DNA from: RPQJ01 sp044226195
GTDB lineage: Bacteria > Pseudomonadota > Gammaproteobacteria > Steroidobacterales > Steroidobacteraceae
Assembly (NCBI GenBank): GCA_044226195.1
Contig: JBGAHO010000001.1
Location: 62,001 to 126,000, forward strand
DNA: 64,000 nt
Direction: 5' to 3'
In this document: in pieces, positions 36,569 through 44,656 of the stretch
How positions within the stretch are numbered: position 1 is the stretch's first letter
How the letters are laid out: each line of letters starts with the position of its first letter
Notes under the pieces: model-generated
Databases searched by the model: none
Told to the model about the DNA's origin: nothing
The model's input: only the letters and a program-made list of their open reading frames with translations
Position numbers and translations under genes: made by a program

Positions 36569-37330
36569 ATGGCCGGCGCCGACAGCAAGCCCCCGATCTT
36601 CGAACCGCTCACCCGCCAGCCCGCCTACCACCGGGTCTCGTCGGCGATCGAGCAGAAGATCCTGCGCCGCAGCCTGCGCCTCGGGGAGCTGTTGCCCACG
36701 GAGACCGAACTGGCCGCCCAGTTCGCCGTCAATCGTTCGACGGTAAGGGAGGCGCTGCGCCGCCTCGAGTCCGCCGGGCTCGTGGAGCGCTCCGTCGGCG
36801 GCAAACGCCTCAAGGTGTCCCGACCCGGCCGCGCCGACACCGCGAGTCGTGTCGGCCGTGCCCTCGCCCTCGACGACGTCACGTTCATCGAACTGTGGGA
36901 AGCCATGCGCGCCGTGGCGCCGCGCACGGCGGCCCTCGCGGCCGAGCACGCCAACCCGGCCGGGCTGGCCCGCCTGGAAGGCGCGATCGCCGCCCTCGAG
37001 ACGGCGCGCACGGCGGATGCGGCCGTCCAGCACGTCGTGGAGTTCTTCGGCGCCCTCGCCGACCTGAGCGCCAACAAGGTGCTGCACCTCGCGATGCAGC
37101 CCGTCACGCAACTGCTGGCACCCTCGCTGCGCCGGATGATCGATCGCGTGCCACAGGGACGCACCCGCATCCTCGTGGCACAGCGCTGCATCGTCGAGGC
37201 CATGCGCACGGGCAAGGCGGCCGAAGCCGAGTCGTGGATGACCCGGCACGTCCAGGACTTCCGCCGCGGCTACGAGCTCGCGGGCATCGCGCTCGACACG
37301 CGCGTCGGCACCGGCACGATCGTCGACTGA
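36569..37330 (+). CDS. GntR-family (FadR-like) transcriptional regulator
   Basis: A 253-residue regulator with a winged helix-turn-helix at residues about 20-85 (LPTETELAAQFAVNRSTVRE ALRRLESAGLV) and an all-helical FCD-type effector domain after it. A GGGAGGAG site precedes the ATG. It is divergent from the isovaleryl-CoA dehydrogenase gene and shares the palindromic region with it, so it probably represses or controls leucine/isovalerate breakdown in response to an acyl-CoA (inference). The long upstream open frame is not supported. Confidence 0.85.
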   Translation: MAGADSKPPIFEPLTRQPAYHRVSSAIEQKILRRSLRLGELLPTETELAAQFAVNRSTVREALRRLESAGLVERSVGGKRLKVSRPGRADTASRVGRALALDDVTFIELWEAMRAVAPRTAALAAEHANPAGLARLEGAIAALETARTADAAVQHVVEFFGALADLSANKVLHLAMQPVTQLLAPSLRRMIDRVPQGRTRILVAQRCIVEAMRTGKAAEAESWMTRHVQDFRRGYELAGIALDTRVGTGTIVD

Positions 37331-37336
37331 GCCCGG

Positions 37337-37756
37337 TCAGTGTCCGCTGGCCGCGCGGCACAGGCTGCGCACGATGCTCTCCGACAACGAACCCGCGGGC
37401 GCCACGCGAAACTGCAGCTGTTCGCGCGAGGCCGCGAGCGACGGAATCTCCGTCCCGTCAGCCGTCACCAGCGTGCGGGTCTGCAACGCAAAGGACGCCG
37501 TGGCGCAGTTCACCTGCAATCGATCGAGCACCGCGTAGACGACCTGTCCGCTCTGCGGGTCCTGCCGCGGCTCCGCGTATTCGTTGCGCACCACCGCGCT
37601 GACGAGTTCATGGTCCTTGCGCACCGAGTCGCGATCGACGGAATACACGTTGCCTGCATCGTCGGCCGCCATCTACTGCCAGTCGGCCGCCTCGATCGGT
37701 CCCGCCGGCAGCAACGCCAGGCCCACCAGCATCGTCCTCCAGATTCTCTGCATCAT
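37337..37756 (-). pseudogene. Surface-adhesin-E-like exported protein interrupted by an amber codon
   Basis: From ATG 37756 the frame reads MMQRIWRTMLVGLALLPAGP, then IEAADWQ, a clear signal-peptide pattern, then a TAG codon at 37675-37673, and immediately MAADDAGNVYSVDRDSVRKD continues in the same frame to residue 111 of the remainder. The product resembles small exported proteins with AADW.. and DDAGNVYSVD. Either the gene is inactivated, the UAG is read through, or the assembly has an error. The 111-residue remainder alone lacks an export signal. Confidence 0.6.
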
Positions 37757-37781
37757 CCGTCAATCATCCGTCAATCTCCCG

Positions 37782-38951
37782 TCAGCGATTGCGGCCGTAC
37801 TGCTCGTGGCTGGACACCCACTCGTCCGCGACGATGGCGGACCCGAGCGACAATTCCCCGCACAGCACCGTGGCGGCGACGATCTCGGCGAACTTGCGCA
37901 CCGTCCCCGGTCCGTCGCAGCCGAGCATCCGCAGGCACTCCCGCTGCGTCGCGAGACCCGTGCCGCCGCCGTGCGTCGCCACGATCAGCGACGGCAGCGT
38001 GATCGAGTAGTAGTAATCGCCGGCCGGCGTGAGTTCCGCGTGCACCAGTGCCGTCGACGATTCCGCGACGTTCGCGACGTCCTGTCCCGTGGCGATGAAC
38101 AGCGCGGTGATCGCATTGGCCGAGTGTGCGCCGTTGTTGACGACGCCGGCCATGAACCCGCCGAGCTGGCTCGTCAGGCGCGCGCGAAACAGCGTGGCCG
38201 CGTCCGTGTTCATGATCTCCCGCAGCAGCCGGTCGGGGATCGTCGCCTCGGCGATCACGCGTTTGCCGCGCGTGCGCAGCGTGTTGAGCCGCGACGCCTT
38301 CTTGTCGGTATCGATGTTCGCCGCGAGGAAGTAGTGCTGCAGCGGTCCCGGGTAATGGCGCCGGATCCACTCGCACGCGGCGCGGGTCGCCCGGCCGACC
38401 ATGTTCTGGCCGGCGGCATCGCCGGTGGTGTAGTTGAAGCGCAGGTAGCGGAAGCGCGCGGCCGCATACTGCTCGATGTCGCGCAGCCGGCCGACCCGGG
38501 TCGTCTCACCGGCCGCCGCCTGGATCTCCGCGAAGTGCGCGTTCACCCACTCGCCGAAGTCACGCGCCTGCCGGGCATCGTCGAACGCGAACGCCGGGCC
38601 GCGTTGCATGGCGTCGTCGACCACGGTGGTCTTCACGCCTCCCGCCGCGCGCAGCAGCTTCATGCCGCGGTTGTAGCTGGCGACGAGCGTGCCTTCGGTC
38701 GTCGCGAGCGGCACGTAGAACTCGCCCCGTGCGTGCTCGCCGTGCACCAGCAGCGGGCCCGCGATGCCGAGCGGCACCTGCGCCACCCCGGTGAAATGCT
38801 CGATGTTGCCCGGCAGCGAGGCGGGGTCGAGCGAGAAATGGCCGACGTGGTCCAGCGTCGCGCCCGTCGCTTCGGTCACGAAGCGCCGGCGCTGCTCGGC
38901 AGCGACGTGGCTGTGGTCGTCGGTCGAGCGTGGAATCTTGCGTGCAGTCAT
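37782..38951 (-). CDS. Hydroxymethylglutaryl-CoA reductase, class I-like
   Basis: A 389-residue enzyme interconverting HMG-CoA and mevalonate. All four catalytic residues of class I enzymes are in place: Glu86 (ATTEGTLVAS), Lys217 (ANIDTDKKAS), Asp291 (TGQDVANV) and His382 (VSSHEQYG). The motifs QVPLGIAGPLLV, NYTTGDAAGQNMVG (DAMGMNM variant) and ATHGGGTGLATQ (cofactor loop) follow the class I pattern and not the class II (Pseudomonas mevalonii) one. GGAGGTG precedes the ATG. It lies 25 bases after the interrupted gene and near the leucine operon; no other mevalonate genes are seen in this window. Confidence 0.88.
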   Translation of the reverse strand: MTARKIPRSTDDHSHVAAEQRRRFVTEATGATLDHVGHFSLDPASLPGNIEHFTGVAQVPLGIAGPLLVHGEHARGEFYVPLATTEGTLVASYNRGMKLLRAAGGVKTTVVDDAMQRGPAFAFDDARQARDFGEWVNAHFAEIQAAAGETTRVGRLRDIEQYAAARFRYLRFNYTTGDAAGQNMVGRATRAACEWIRRHYPGPLQHYFLAANIDTDKKASRLNTLRTRGKRVIAEATIPDRLLREIMNTDAATLFRARLTSQLGGFMAGVVNNGAHSANAITALFIATGQDVANVAESSTALVHAELTPAGDYYYSITLPSLIVATHGGGTGLATQRECLRMLGCDGPGTVRKFAEIVAATVLCGELSLGSAIVADEWVSSHEQYGRNR

Positions 38952-39094
38952 GGCACCTCCCGGTCGCGGCATTTCGCCGAGCCGCGGGCCGGCGCGTCAA
39001 GTCGCGCCGCCGGCCGGGAACATTGCTACCATGCGGTTGAATCCCGCACCTCGGGGGGTGGCGAAGGGACGCGAAGGATTCGAGGGGATAGGAC

Positions 39095-39388
39095 ATGACC
39101 AGGGAACAGCGGCGCGTCTGCAGGATGCGCTGGTTCTGGACGGCGGCGTCCCTGGCGCTCTTTCTGTGGCTGGGCGCGGCCCGAGCGCAGTCCGCGGGCG
39201 CCCTGCCCGACGACGACATGAGTCTCCTGCACCGGGTGCTGGTGCTCGGCGGAGCCGGCGCCGCGTGCGCGCTCGCACTGTTCGGCCTGGGACTGGGCGT
39301 CTTCCAGCTGCGCAAGGAACTGCGACGCCGGCGGCGCGGCCACTATCGAGGCTATCCCGGCCGGCCGAAGGACAAATCGCCGCACTGA
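39095..39388 (+). CDS. Small hypothetical membrane protein
   Basis: A 97-residue protein with a signal-like first helix (FWTAASLALFLWLGAARA) and a second hydrophobic segment (VLVLGGAGAACALALFGLGL). The tail is strongly basic (RRRRRGHYRGYPGRPKDK). A GAGGGGAT site lies seven bases before the ATG. It is divergent from the HMG-CoA reductase gene and sits just upstream of the tRNA. I do not recognise a family. Confidence 0.6.
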   Translation: MTREQRRVCRMRWFWTAASLALFLWLGAARAQSAGALPDDDMSLLHRVLVLGGAGAACALALFGLGLGVFQLRKELRRRRRGHYRGYPGRPKDKSPH

Positions 39389-39415
39389 GAGCGCCCGACG
39401 CTAGAATGCCGGGCC

Positions 39416-39501
39416 GCCCTGGTGGCGAAATGGCAGACGCTGCAGACTTAAAATCTGCTGGCCGCAAGGCCGTGCCGGTTCGAGTCCGGCCCGGGGCACC
39501 A
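39416..39501 (+). tRNA. tRNA-Leu (anticodon UAA)
   Basis: An 86-base class II tRNA. The acceptor arms GCCCTGG (39416-39422) and CCGGGGC (39491-39497) pair in full with one T-G, the anticodon stem GCAGA/TCTGC carries the loop CTTAAAA with anticodon TAA at 39449-39451, a long variable arm GGCCGCAAGGCC follows, and the T loop is GGTTCGAGTCC. CCA is encoded at the 3' end. Confidence 0.95.
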
Positions 39502-39664
39502 CTCCTGCGCTATCGACTGTCGTCGCAGACTGCTGCGCCAATGTGGCCCGCTCGCGACGAGCGCCGCCCGACTCTGGTGCAGCGACGTGCCCCCAGGGCA
39601 GCGCAGGGCGTGGCACGCGAGTTGCACCGCTCCCGGGAATGAACGTCGCCCGGGGGAATCGACG

Positions 39665-41035
39665 ATGAACCGCAGTGCCGAGCAGTCACTCGGCTGGCGC
39701 ACCCGCGCCGGCATCCTGGGTCGCCACGCCTCCAGCGCCCAGTCGGTCCACACGCTGCTCGGCTACTTCCTGCGCGACCGGCACTCGCCGACACCCTTCC
39801 CCGGCCGGGACCGGCTCGCGACGGAAGGCGTCTTCAATTGGGGCATCGCCCCGCCCCTCGAGAAGGTCATCGAGTCGCAGGCGCATCTGGAGCACCTGCT
39901 GCGCCAGCCGGAGCTGTACCGTCGCAGCGTGTCGATCGTCGAGCCGTGGGGCGACGTCGGCACGAACGCCCTCGGCGAACCCGTCCGCGCCTCCAAGAAC
40001 GTCGCGTACCTGCTGCAGCAGGTCGCGGATGCCGACAGTGTGCTGTTCCCCGTGTGGCAGAGCGGTGTCGGCCACGCCGGTCGCCTGGCCAGCCTGCTCG
40101 GGGCCTCCATGGCGACGATCGTGCAGGGCGGCAGTCCGTCGGTGCACGATCCGGCGAGCTTCGCGGGCTCGAAGGCCGGGCTCGACGACCTGCTGCGGCT
40201 CATCGAGCAATTGCTCCTGCAACGCTCGCCCGGCAGCGGCCCCAGCATCTTCATCTGCCTCGGACACCAGCTGGCCGCCGCGGCCCACGTGCGACTGCTG
40301 CAGCGTGCCGTACACGAGGTGCTGGCCTCGCCGCCCCTGCCCCTCGATCCGGGCGGTCGCTCGCTCGGGGCATTGCAGCGCGCGTGTCAGCGGATCCGGG
40401 CGGTGGGCGCCTCGCTCACGGTCCAGAAGGAAGGCGAGACCCGCGCGACGGGCTGGCTCGACCCGGCATTCGCCGTCGCGCGCAACGAGGGCGCCGAGGT
40501 CGGCGTGCGCCGACTCGTCCCCTACGCGCGCCGCGCCCCGGGTGAGCATGTGCCGCAGGAACTGCACGAGGCCCACGCGCTGGTCGCCGACGAGCTCGAC
40601 GGCGTCATCGACCTGGTCATGTCGCTCGAGCGCCGCGTCGAAATCCAGATGTTCCACGGCGACGAAGTGAACGAGGAGGCGAGCCTCTTCGCGAACTGGG
40701 CATATCGCACCCTGCACCAGACCATCGTGCCCTTCCGGCACGAACTCGCCGTGAGCCCGCTCGGCTGGCTGCTGGAACTGCCGTACGCGCTGGAGATCCT
40801 CGCCCAGACGCAGGTTGATTCCCAGCACTGGACCGAAGTAAGTGCGACTGCGATTTATTACAAGGACTGGGAGACGCACCGCATCCGCCGCTCCTTCACC
40901 TGCCAGTTCCACCCGGAGCTGATGGAGGACATCCGCGACATCGGCGGCCGCTCGGCGCCTCGCTACAGCGAGCTCAAGGACAGTGACGGAGCACGAATTC
41001 TGGCCCGGCTCCTCTACACAGGGATGCAGGAATAG
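39665..41035 (+). CDS. Divergent class I glutamine-amidotransferase-like protein
   Basis: A 456-residue protein of unknown substrate. It contains an IFICLGHQLAAAAHVRLL segment (Cys198, as in the GATase nucleophile elbow) and a TCQFHPELMEDI segment (His416, Glu418), the same triad order as class I amidotransferases, but separated by about 200 residues where typical GATase1 domains need about 80. A charged helical insert (residues 290-350) fills the middle. The N-terminal 190 residues are unassigned. ATG 39665 is preceded by no strong ribosome site. It stands between the tRNA and the WecA-type gene. Confidence 0.6.
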   Translation: MNRSAEQSLGWRTRAGILGRHASSAQSVHTLLGYFLRDRHSPTPFPGRDRLATEGVFNWGIAPPLEKVIESQAHLEHLLRQPELYRRSVSIVEPWGDVGTNALGEPVRASKNVAYLLQQVADADSVLFPVWQSGVGHAGRLASLLGASMATIVQGGSPSVHDPASFAGSKAGLDDLLRLIEQLLLQRSPGSGPSIFICLGHQLAAAAHVRLLQRAVHEVLASPPLPLDPGGRSLGALQRACQRIRAVGASLTVQKEGETRATGWLDPAFAVARNEGAEVGVRRLVPYARRAPGEHVPQELHEAHALVADELDGVIDLVMSLERRVEIQMFHGDEVNEEASLFANWAYRTLHQTIVPFRHELAVSPLGWLLELPYALEILAQTQVDSQHWTEVSATAIYYKDWETHRIRRSFTCQFHPELMEDIRDIGGRSAPRYSELKDSDGARILARLLYTGMQE

Positions 41036-41149
41036 GGTTTAATGCGCGGCGGCGATCTGCGATGCGAAGCACAAATTGCGTTGCGCTGCGATAGGAGCTT
41101 CATGCAATCTGGCATAAACCGCTGAGGCCACGGACGGTACCCGGTTCCA

Positions 41150-42247
41150 ATGGAAACAGCTCTGACAGACTTGGGTCGTCTCGCCGTCTGGATCACGCTG
41201 GTGGCGGCGACGGTGGCGATCCTCGCGGTACTCCGCCCTCTCTGCTACCGCTTCAACCTCCTCGACCATCCGACCGAGCGCAAGCAGCACGGCGCCCCCG
41301 TGCCGGTCGCGGGCGGCATCGCGATGCTGCTCGTCGTGGCTCCGACCATGCTCGGCGCGACGGTGATCGACCCGCGGACCGCGTTCTCGCACTGGTGGGT
41401 GGTGCTCGTGGCGGCCGTGACCCTGCTCGGCGTGGGCATGATCGATGACCGCCGCGGGCTTTCGCCAGCGCGTCGCCTGGCCGTCCAGCTGATCGCGGCC
41501 ATCGCGGTCGTCTACGTCGGCGACTTCCAGGTCACGAGTCTCGGTGCCCTCGGCCAGCTCGGACTGTGGTCGTCCGCCTTCACGGTCCTGCTGATCGTCA
41601 GTTTCCTCAACGCCTGCAACATGGTCGATGGCGCGGACGGCCTGCTCGGCAGCGTGCTGCTGCCGCCACTGGTCGCGATCGCCATGATCGCGAACGAGCC
41701 GCTGAACTGGGGCTCAGGCCTGCTCGCAGCCACGGTGCTCGGCTTCCTCGTCTTCAACTGGCCGTCGCGCTCGGGCGTCCGCTCGCGTCGACGCGTGTTC
41801 ATGGGCAACGGCGGCGTGATGTTCATCGCCCTGTTCATGGCGGCGGTGCTGATCCACGCGACCGTGCCCGGCGGCCCGCTGCGCCCCGGTACCGTGCCGC
41901 TGCTGGTGCTGATCCCGCTGGCGGAACTGGCGACCACCTGCGTCCGCCGCATCATCCGCCGCGTCTCGCCGCTGTCCCCGGACCGCGGCCACCTGCATCA
42001 TTACCTGCTGCACCACGGCTTCACTCCGCGCTCCCTCGCGTGGTCCTACCTGCTGCTGTCGTCCGCCGCGACGCTGTTCATCGTCCTACTGAGCCGGACG
42101 GGCATCGACGGATTCTGGCTCTGGTGCATCGGTGCCGCGCTGCTGACCATCGTCACGCTCGCGGAATTCTGGCGCTCGACGCCGCTGCGCGACTTCCACC
42201 TCGGCGACGCCACGGAAGCCGAACCCCTGCCCAGCTTGCAGGATTGA
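41150..42247 (+). CDS. Undecaprenyl-phosphate GlcNAc-1-phosphate transferase (WecA-like)
   Basis: A 365-residue polytopic membrane enzyme of the WecA/MraY/WbpL family that starts lipid-linked glycan assembly by moving a sugar-phosphate to undecaprenyl phosphate. The acidic catalytic motifs MIDDRRGLSPARRLAVQL and NACNMVDGADGLLG and the cytoplasmic His motif HLHHYLLHHGF are present, with about ten membrane segments. It could prime the polysaccharide built by the glycosyltransferase genes at 54-64 kb (inference). Which sugar it uses cannot be read from sequence. Confidence 0.88.
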   Translation: METALTDLGRLAVWITLVAATVAILAVLRPLCYRFNLLDHPTERKQHGAPVPVAGGIAMLLVVAPTMLGATVIDPRTAFSHWWVVLVAAVTLLGVGMIDDRRGLSPARRLAVQLIAAIAVVYVGDFQVTSLGALGQLGLWSSAFTVLLIVSFLNACNMVDGADGLLGSVLLPPLVAIAMIANEPLNWGSGLLAATVLGFLVFNWPSRSGVRSRRRVFMGNGGVMFIALFMAAVLIHATVPGGPLRPGTVPLLVLIPLAELATTCVRRIIRRVSPLSPDRGHLHHYLLHHGFTPRSLAWSYLLLSSAATLFIVLLSRTGIDGFWLWCIGAALLTIVTLAEFWRSTPLRDFHLGDATEAEPLPSLQD

Positions 42248-42298
42248 CGCGAACCGGGGATCCTCCCGCCCCACAGGGCCATCACGGAGGATTCCCGC

Positions 42299-42949
42299 AT
42301 GCGTCGCCAGGCAAGGCTACTACTCGCCACAATCGTCGCACTACTCGCCACCGGCACCGCCCGCGCCGACTACGTCGCGGACGATCACGAGATCGCGGCG
42401 ATGAAGGCGAAGATCCTCAAGAACCCGCCGACGGCCGAGACGCTGTCGGCACCGCTCTACCCGGGCGCCAGGCTCGACGCGGACTGCTCCGCGGACCAGA
42501 GCGCCTCCAATCGGTCGGATCCAATGGTGTACTGCATGTACACGAAGGACCCGCTCGACAAGGTCAAGGCGTTCATCGAGGGACCCGGCAAGCCCGCCGA
42601 CGGCGTGTCCGCGGTGATCGACCGCACCGACGTCGCCAATTCGCAGGGTTACGTGATCGCGTCCGACGTGAGCCAGATCCGCTACTACGTGAGCGAGCGA
42701 CGCAAGGCCGAGGCGCGGCAGAAGGCCGCGGCGCAGGCCACAGCGCCCGCAGCAACACCTGCCACAGCAGCTCCCGAGACCGCCGCCGCCACCGCAAGTG
42801 CGGCGCCCTCGGGCAACGACGGCGGCTCGACCGCGGCGACGGACGATGCGGCCGCCAAGAAGAAAAAGAAAAAGCACAAGGAAGGGTCGGATGCCGCCTC
42901 CGAGGCGGCTGACGCGGTCAACGCCCTCAAGGGCATCTTCGGCCACTGA
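42299..42949 (+). CDS. Exported hypothetical protein with Ala-rich and poly-Lys tail
   Basis: A 216-residue protein beginning with a signal peptide (ARLLLATIVALLATGTARA). A compact domain (residues 24-140) holds two Cys residues (DADCSADQSAS and MVYCMYTKDP) that could form a disulfide. The tail is low-complexity: Ala/Pro/Thr-rich, then AAKKKKKKHKEG and a final helix AADAVNALKGIFGH. A GGAGGATT site precedes the ATG. It is not recognised; the low-complexity tail may be a wall- or polymer-contact region. Confidence 0.65.
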   Translation: MRRQARLLLATIVALLATGTARADYVADDHEIAAMKAKILKNPPTAETLSAPLYPGARLDADCSADQSASNRSDPMVYCMYTKDPLDKVKAFIEGPGKPADGVSAVIDRTDVANSQGYVIASDVSQIRYYVSERRKAEARQKAAAQATAPAATPATAAPETAAATASAAPSGNDGGSTAATDDAAAKKKKKKHKEGSDAASEAADAVNALKGIFGH

Positions 42950-42956
42950 GCGGCGG

Positions 42957-43721
42957 TCAGCGGCAGCGCCCCCGGCACACCACCCACTGCCCGACGAGTT
43001 CCTTGAACGCGCGGCCGCTGCCCTCGAGCGCCTCGGCGTCCGGCAATGCGGCCATGGGCCAGGACGGCGGACGTGTCGCCTCGAAATCGGTCGGCGCGGG
43101 GATGGCATCGATGCCGGCCCGGCGAAACTCCTGCAGGGCGCGTTCCATGTGCAGCGCCGACGTCACGAGCAACACGCGCCCGAGGTGCCGTGCGCGCAGC
43201 AGCTCGCCGGAGTACTGGGCATTCTGCCGGGTATTGCGGCTGCGCTCCTCGAGCAGCATCGCCGCGTCCGGCACCGAGAGATAACGCAGGAACACGCGCA
43301 TCGCCTGCGCCTCCGAGTACGCGCTGCGCTCCGGGTCACTGCCTCCGCTCAGCACCAGCACGGGCGCGCGGCCGGCGTGATAGAGCTGGGCGGCGAACAG
43401 CACCCGGTCCGACCTGTCCCCGAGGTGGATCTTGCCGCCGGGTCGCGCAGGCGGGGCAATGGCTCCGCCCAGCACAACGATCGCATCGGCCGTCGGCAAC
43501 CGCGCGGCCGGCACCCAGGGATGTTGCGACTCGAGCGTCGCGCGCAACAGGAAGCTCGCGATGGGCGTCGACCACAGCCACAGCCAGCACAGTGCGAGCG
43601 CGCCGAGGCCTGCCGCCGCGCGCGCCCGATGACGCGCGGAGAGCACGACGGCGAGCAGGCCCACCAGCAAGCTCGTGCCGAGCGGCGCGACGAAGATCGT
43701 GACGAGGGCGGCGGCGCTCAC
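42957..43721 (-). CDS. YdcF/ElyC-family (DUF218) membrane protein
   Basis: A 254-residue protein with two N-terminal hydrophobic segments and a DUF218 domain: ADAIVVLGGAIAPPARPGG, SGGSDPERSAYSEAQAM, LEERSRNTRQNAQYSGELL and VLLVTSALHMERAL. These proteins are linked to envelope polysaccharide and lipid-carrier metabolism. A GTG start at 43721 lies four bases after the GDP-fucose synthase stop, so it is probably the last gene of the fucose unit. Confidence 0.85.
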   Translation of the reverse strand: MSAAALVTIFVAPLGTSLLVGLLAVVLSARHRARAAAGLGALALCWLWLWSTPIASFLLRATLESQHPWVPAARLPTADAIVVLGGAIAPPARPGGKIHLGDRSDRVLFAAQLYHAGRAPVLVLSGGSDPERSAYSEAQAMRVFLRYLSVPDAAMLLEERSRNTRQNAQYSGELLRARHLGRVLLVTSALHMERALQEFRRAGIDAIPAPTDFEATRPPSWPMAALPDAEALEGSGRAFKELVGQWVVCRGRCR

Positions 43722-43725
43722 GCGC

Positions 43726-44652
43726 TCAGGGCCGTTCGCGGTACCAGGCGTAGGTCGCCGCGATACCGTCGCGCAGGCCGGTGACCGGGGCCCAGCCGAG
43801 CGCCGTGATGCGGCTCGTGTCGAGCAGCTTGCGCGGCGTGCCGTCCGGCCGCGACGCATCGAACACGATGCGCCCGCGATAACCCACCACGTCCGCGATC
43901 AGTTCCGCGAGCTCGCGGATGGTGATGTCCCGGCCCCAGCCCACGTTGACCGGGGCCGGATCCGAGTACTCGCGCGTGAGTTGCACGACGGCCCGCGCCA
44001 GGTCGTCGACGTAGAGGAACTCGCGGCGCGGCGTCCCCGTGCCCCAGACCACGACCTCCGCGTCCTGGCGCAGTTTCGCCTCGTGGAAGCGCCGGATCAG
44101 GGCCGGCAGCACGTGCGAGTGCTGCGGGTCGAAATTGTCGCCCGGCCCGTAGAGATTGGTCGGCATCAGCGAAATGGCGTCGAAGCCGTACTGGCGGCGG
44201 TACGCCTGGCACATCTTGAGCCCCGCGATCTTGGCGATCGCATACCACTCGTTGGTGGACTCGAGCGGGCCGGTGAGCAGCGAGTCCTCTTGGATCGGCT
44301 GCGGCGCCAGGCGCGGGTAGATGCAGCTCGAGCCGAGGAAGCAGAACTTGCGTGCGCCGTGTCGCCACGCCGCGTCGATCACGTGGGTCTGGATCTGCAG
44401 ATTGTCGCGCAGGAAATCCGCCGGGTAGCTGTCGTTCGCGAGGATGCCGCCGACCTTGGCCGCGGCGAGGATCACCACGGCGGGCCGTTCGGCTGCGAAC
44501 AGCGCGTCGACCGCGGCCTGCTGGCGCAGGTCGACCTCCGCCGAGGTGCGCAGCAGCAGGTTGTCATAGCCCTGTCGCCGCAGTTCGCGGACGACCGCCG
44601 ACCCCACGAGCCCGCGGTGTCCGGCGACGAAGATGCGCTCGCCCGGCTGCAT
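43726..44652 (-). CDS. fcl: GDP-L-fucose synthase
   Basis: A 308-residue SDR-family epimerase-reductase that turns GDP-4-keto-6-deoxymannose into GDP-L-fucose. The NADP motif is FVAGHRGLVGSAV, the active-site Tyr/Lys are in ESTNEWYAIAKIAGLKMC and the segment LGSSCIYPRLAPQPIQED is diagnostic of the family. It lies four bases after gmd, which makes its substrate. The product would supply the polysaccharide genes nearby. Confidence 0.93.
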   Translation of the reverse strand: MQPGERIFVAGHRGLVGSAVVRELRRQGYDNLLLRTSAEVDLRQQAAVDALFAAERPAVVILAAAKVGGILANDSYPADFLRDNLQIQTHVIDAAWRHGARKFCFLGSSCIYPRLAPQPIQEDSLLTGPLESTNEWYAIAKIAGLKMCQAYRRQYGFDAISLMPTNLYGPGDNFDPQHSHVLPALIRRFHEAKLRQDAEVVVWGTGTPRREFLYVDDLARAVVQLTREYSDPAPVNVGWGRDITIRELAELIADVVGYRGRIVFDASRPDGTPRKLLDTSRITALGWAPVTGLRDGIAATYAWYRERP

Positions 44653-44656
44653 GCGC

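Noticed and set aside
39502..39664. Possible integration site (attachment) next to the tRNA-Leu
   Set aside because: No repeated tRNA 3' end or integrase was seen in the window.
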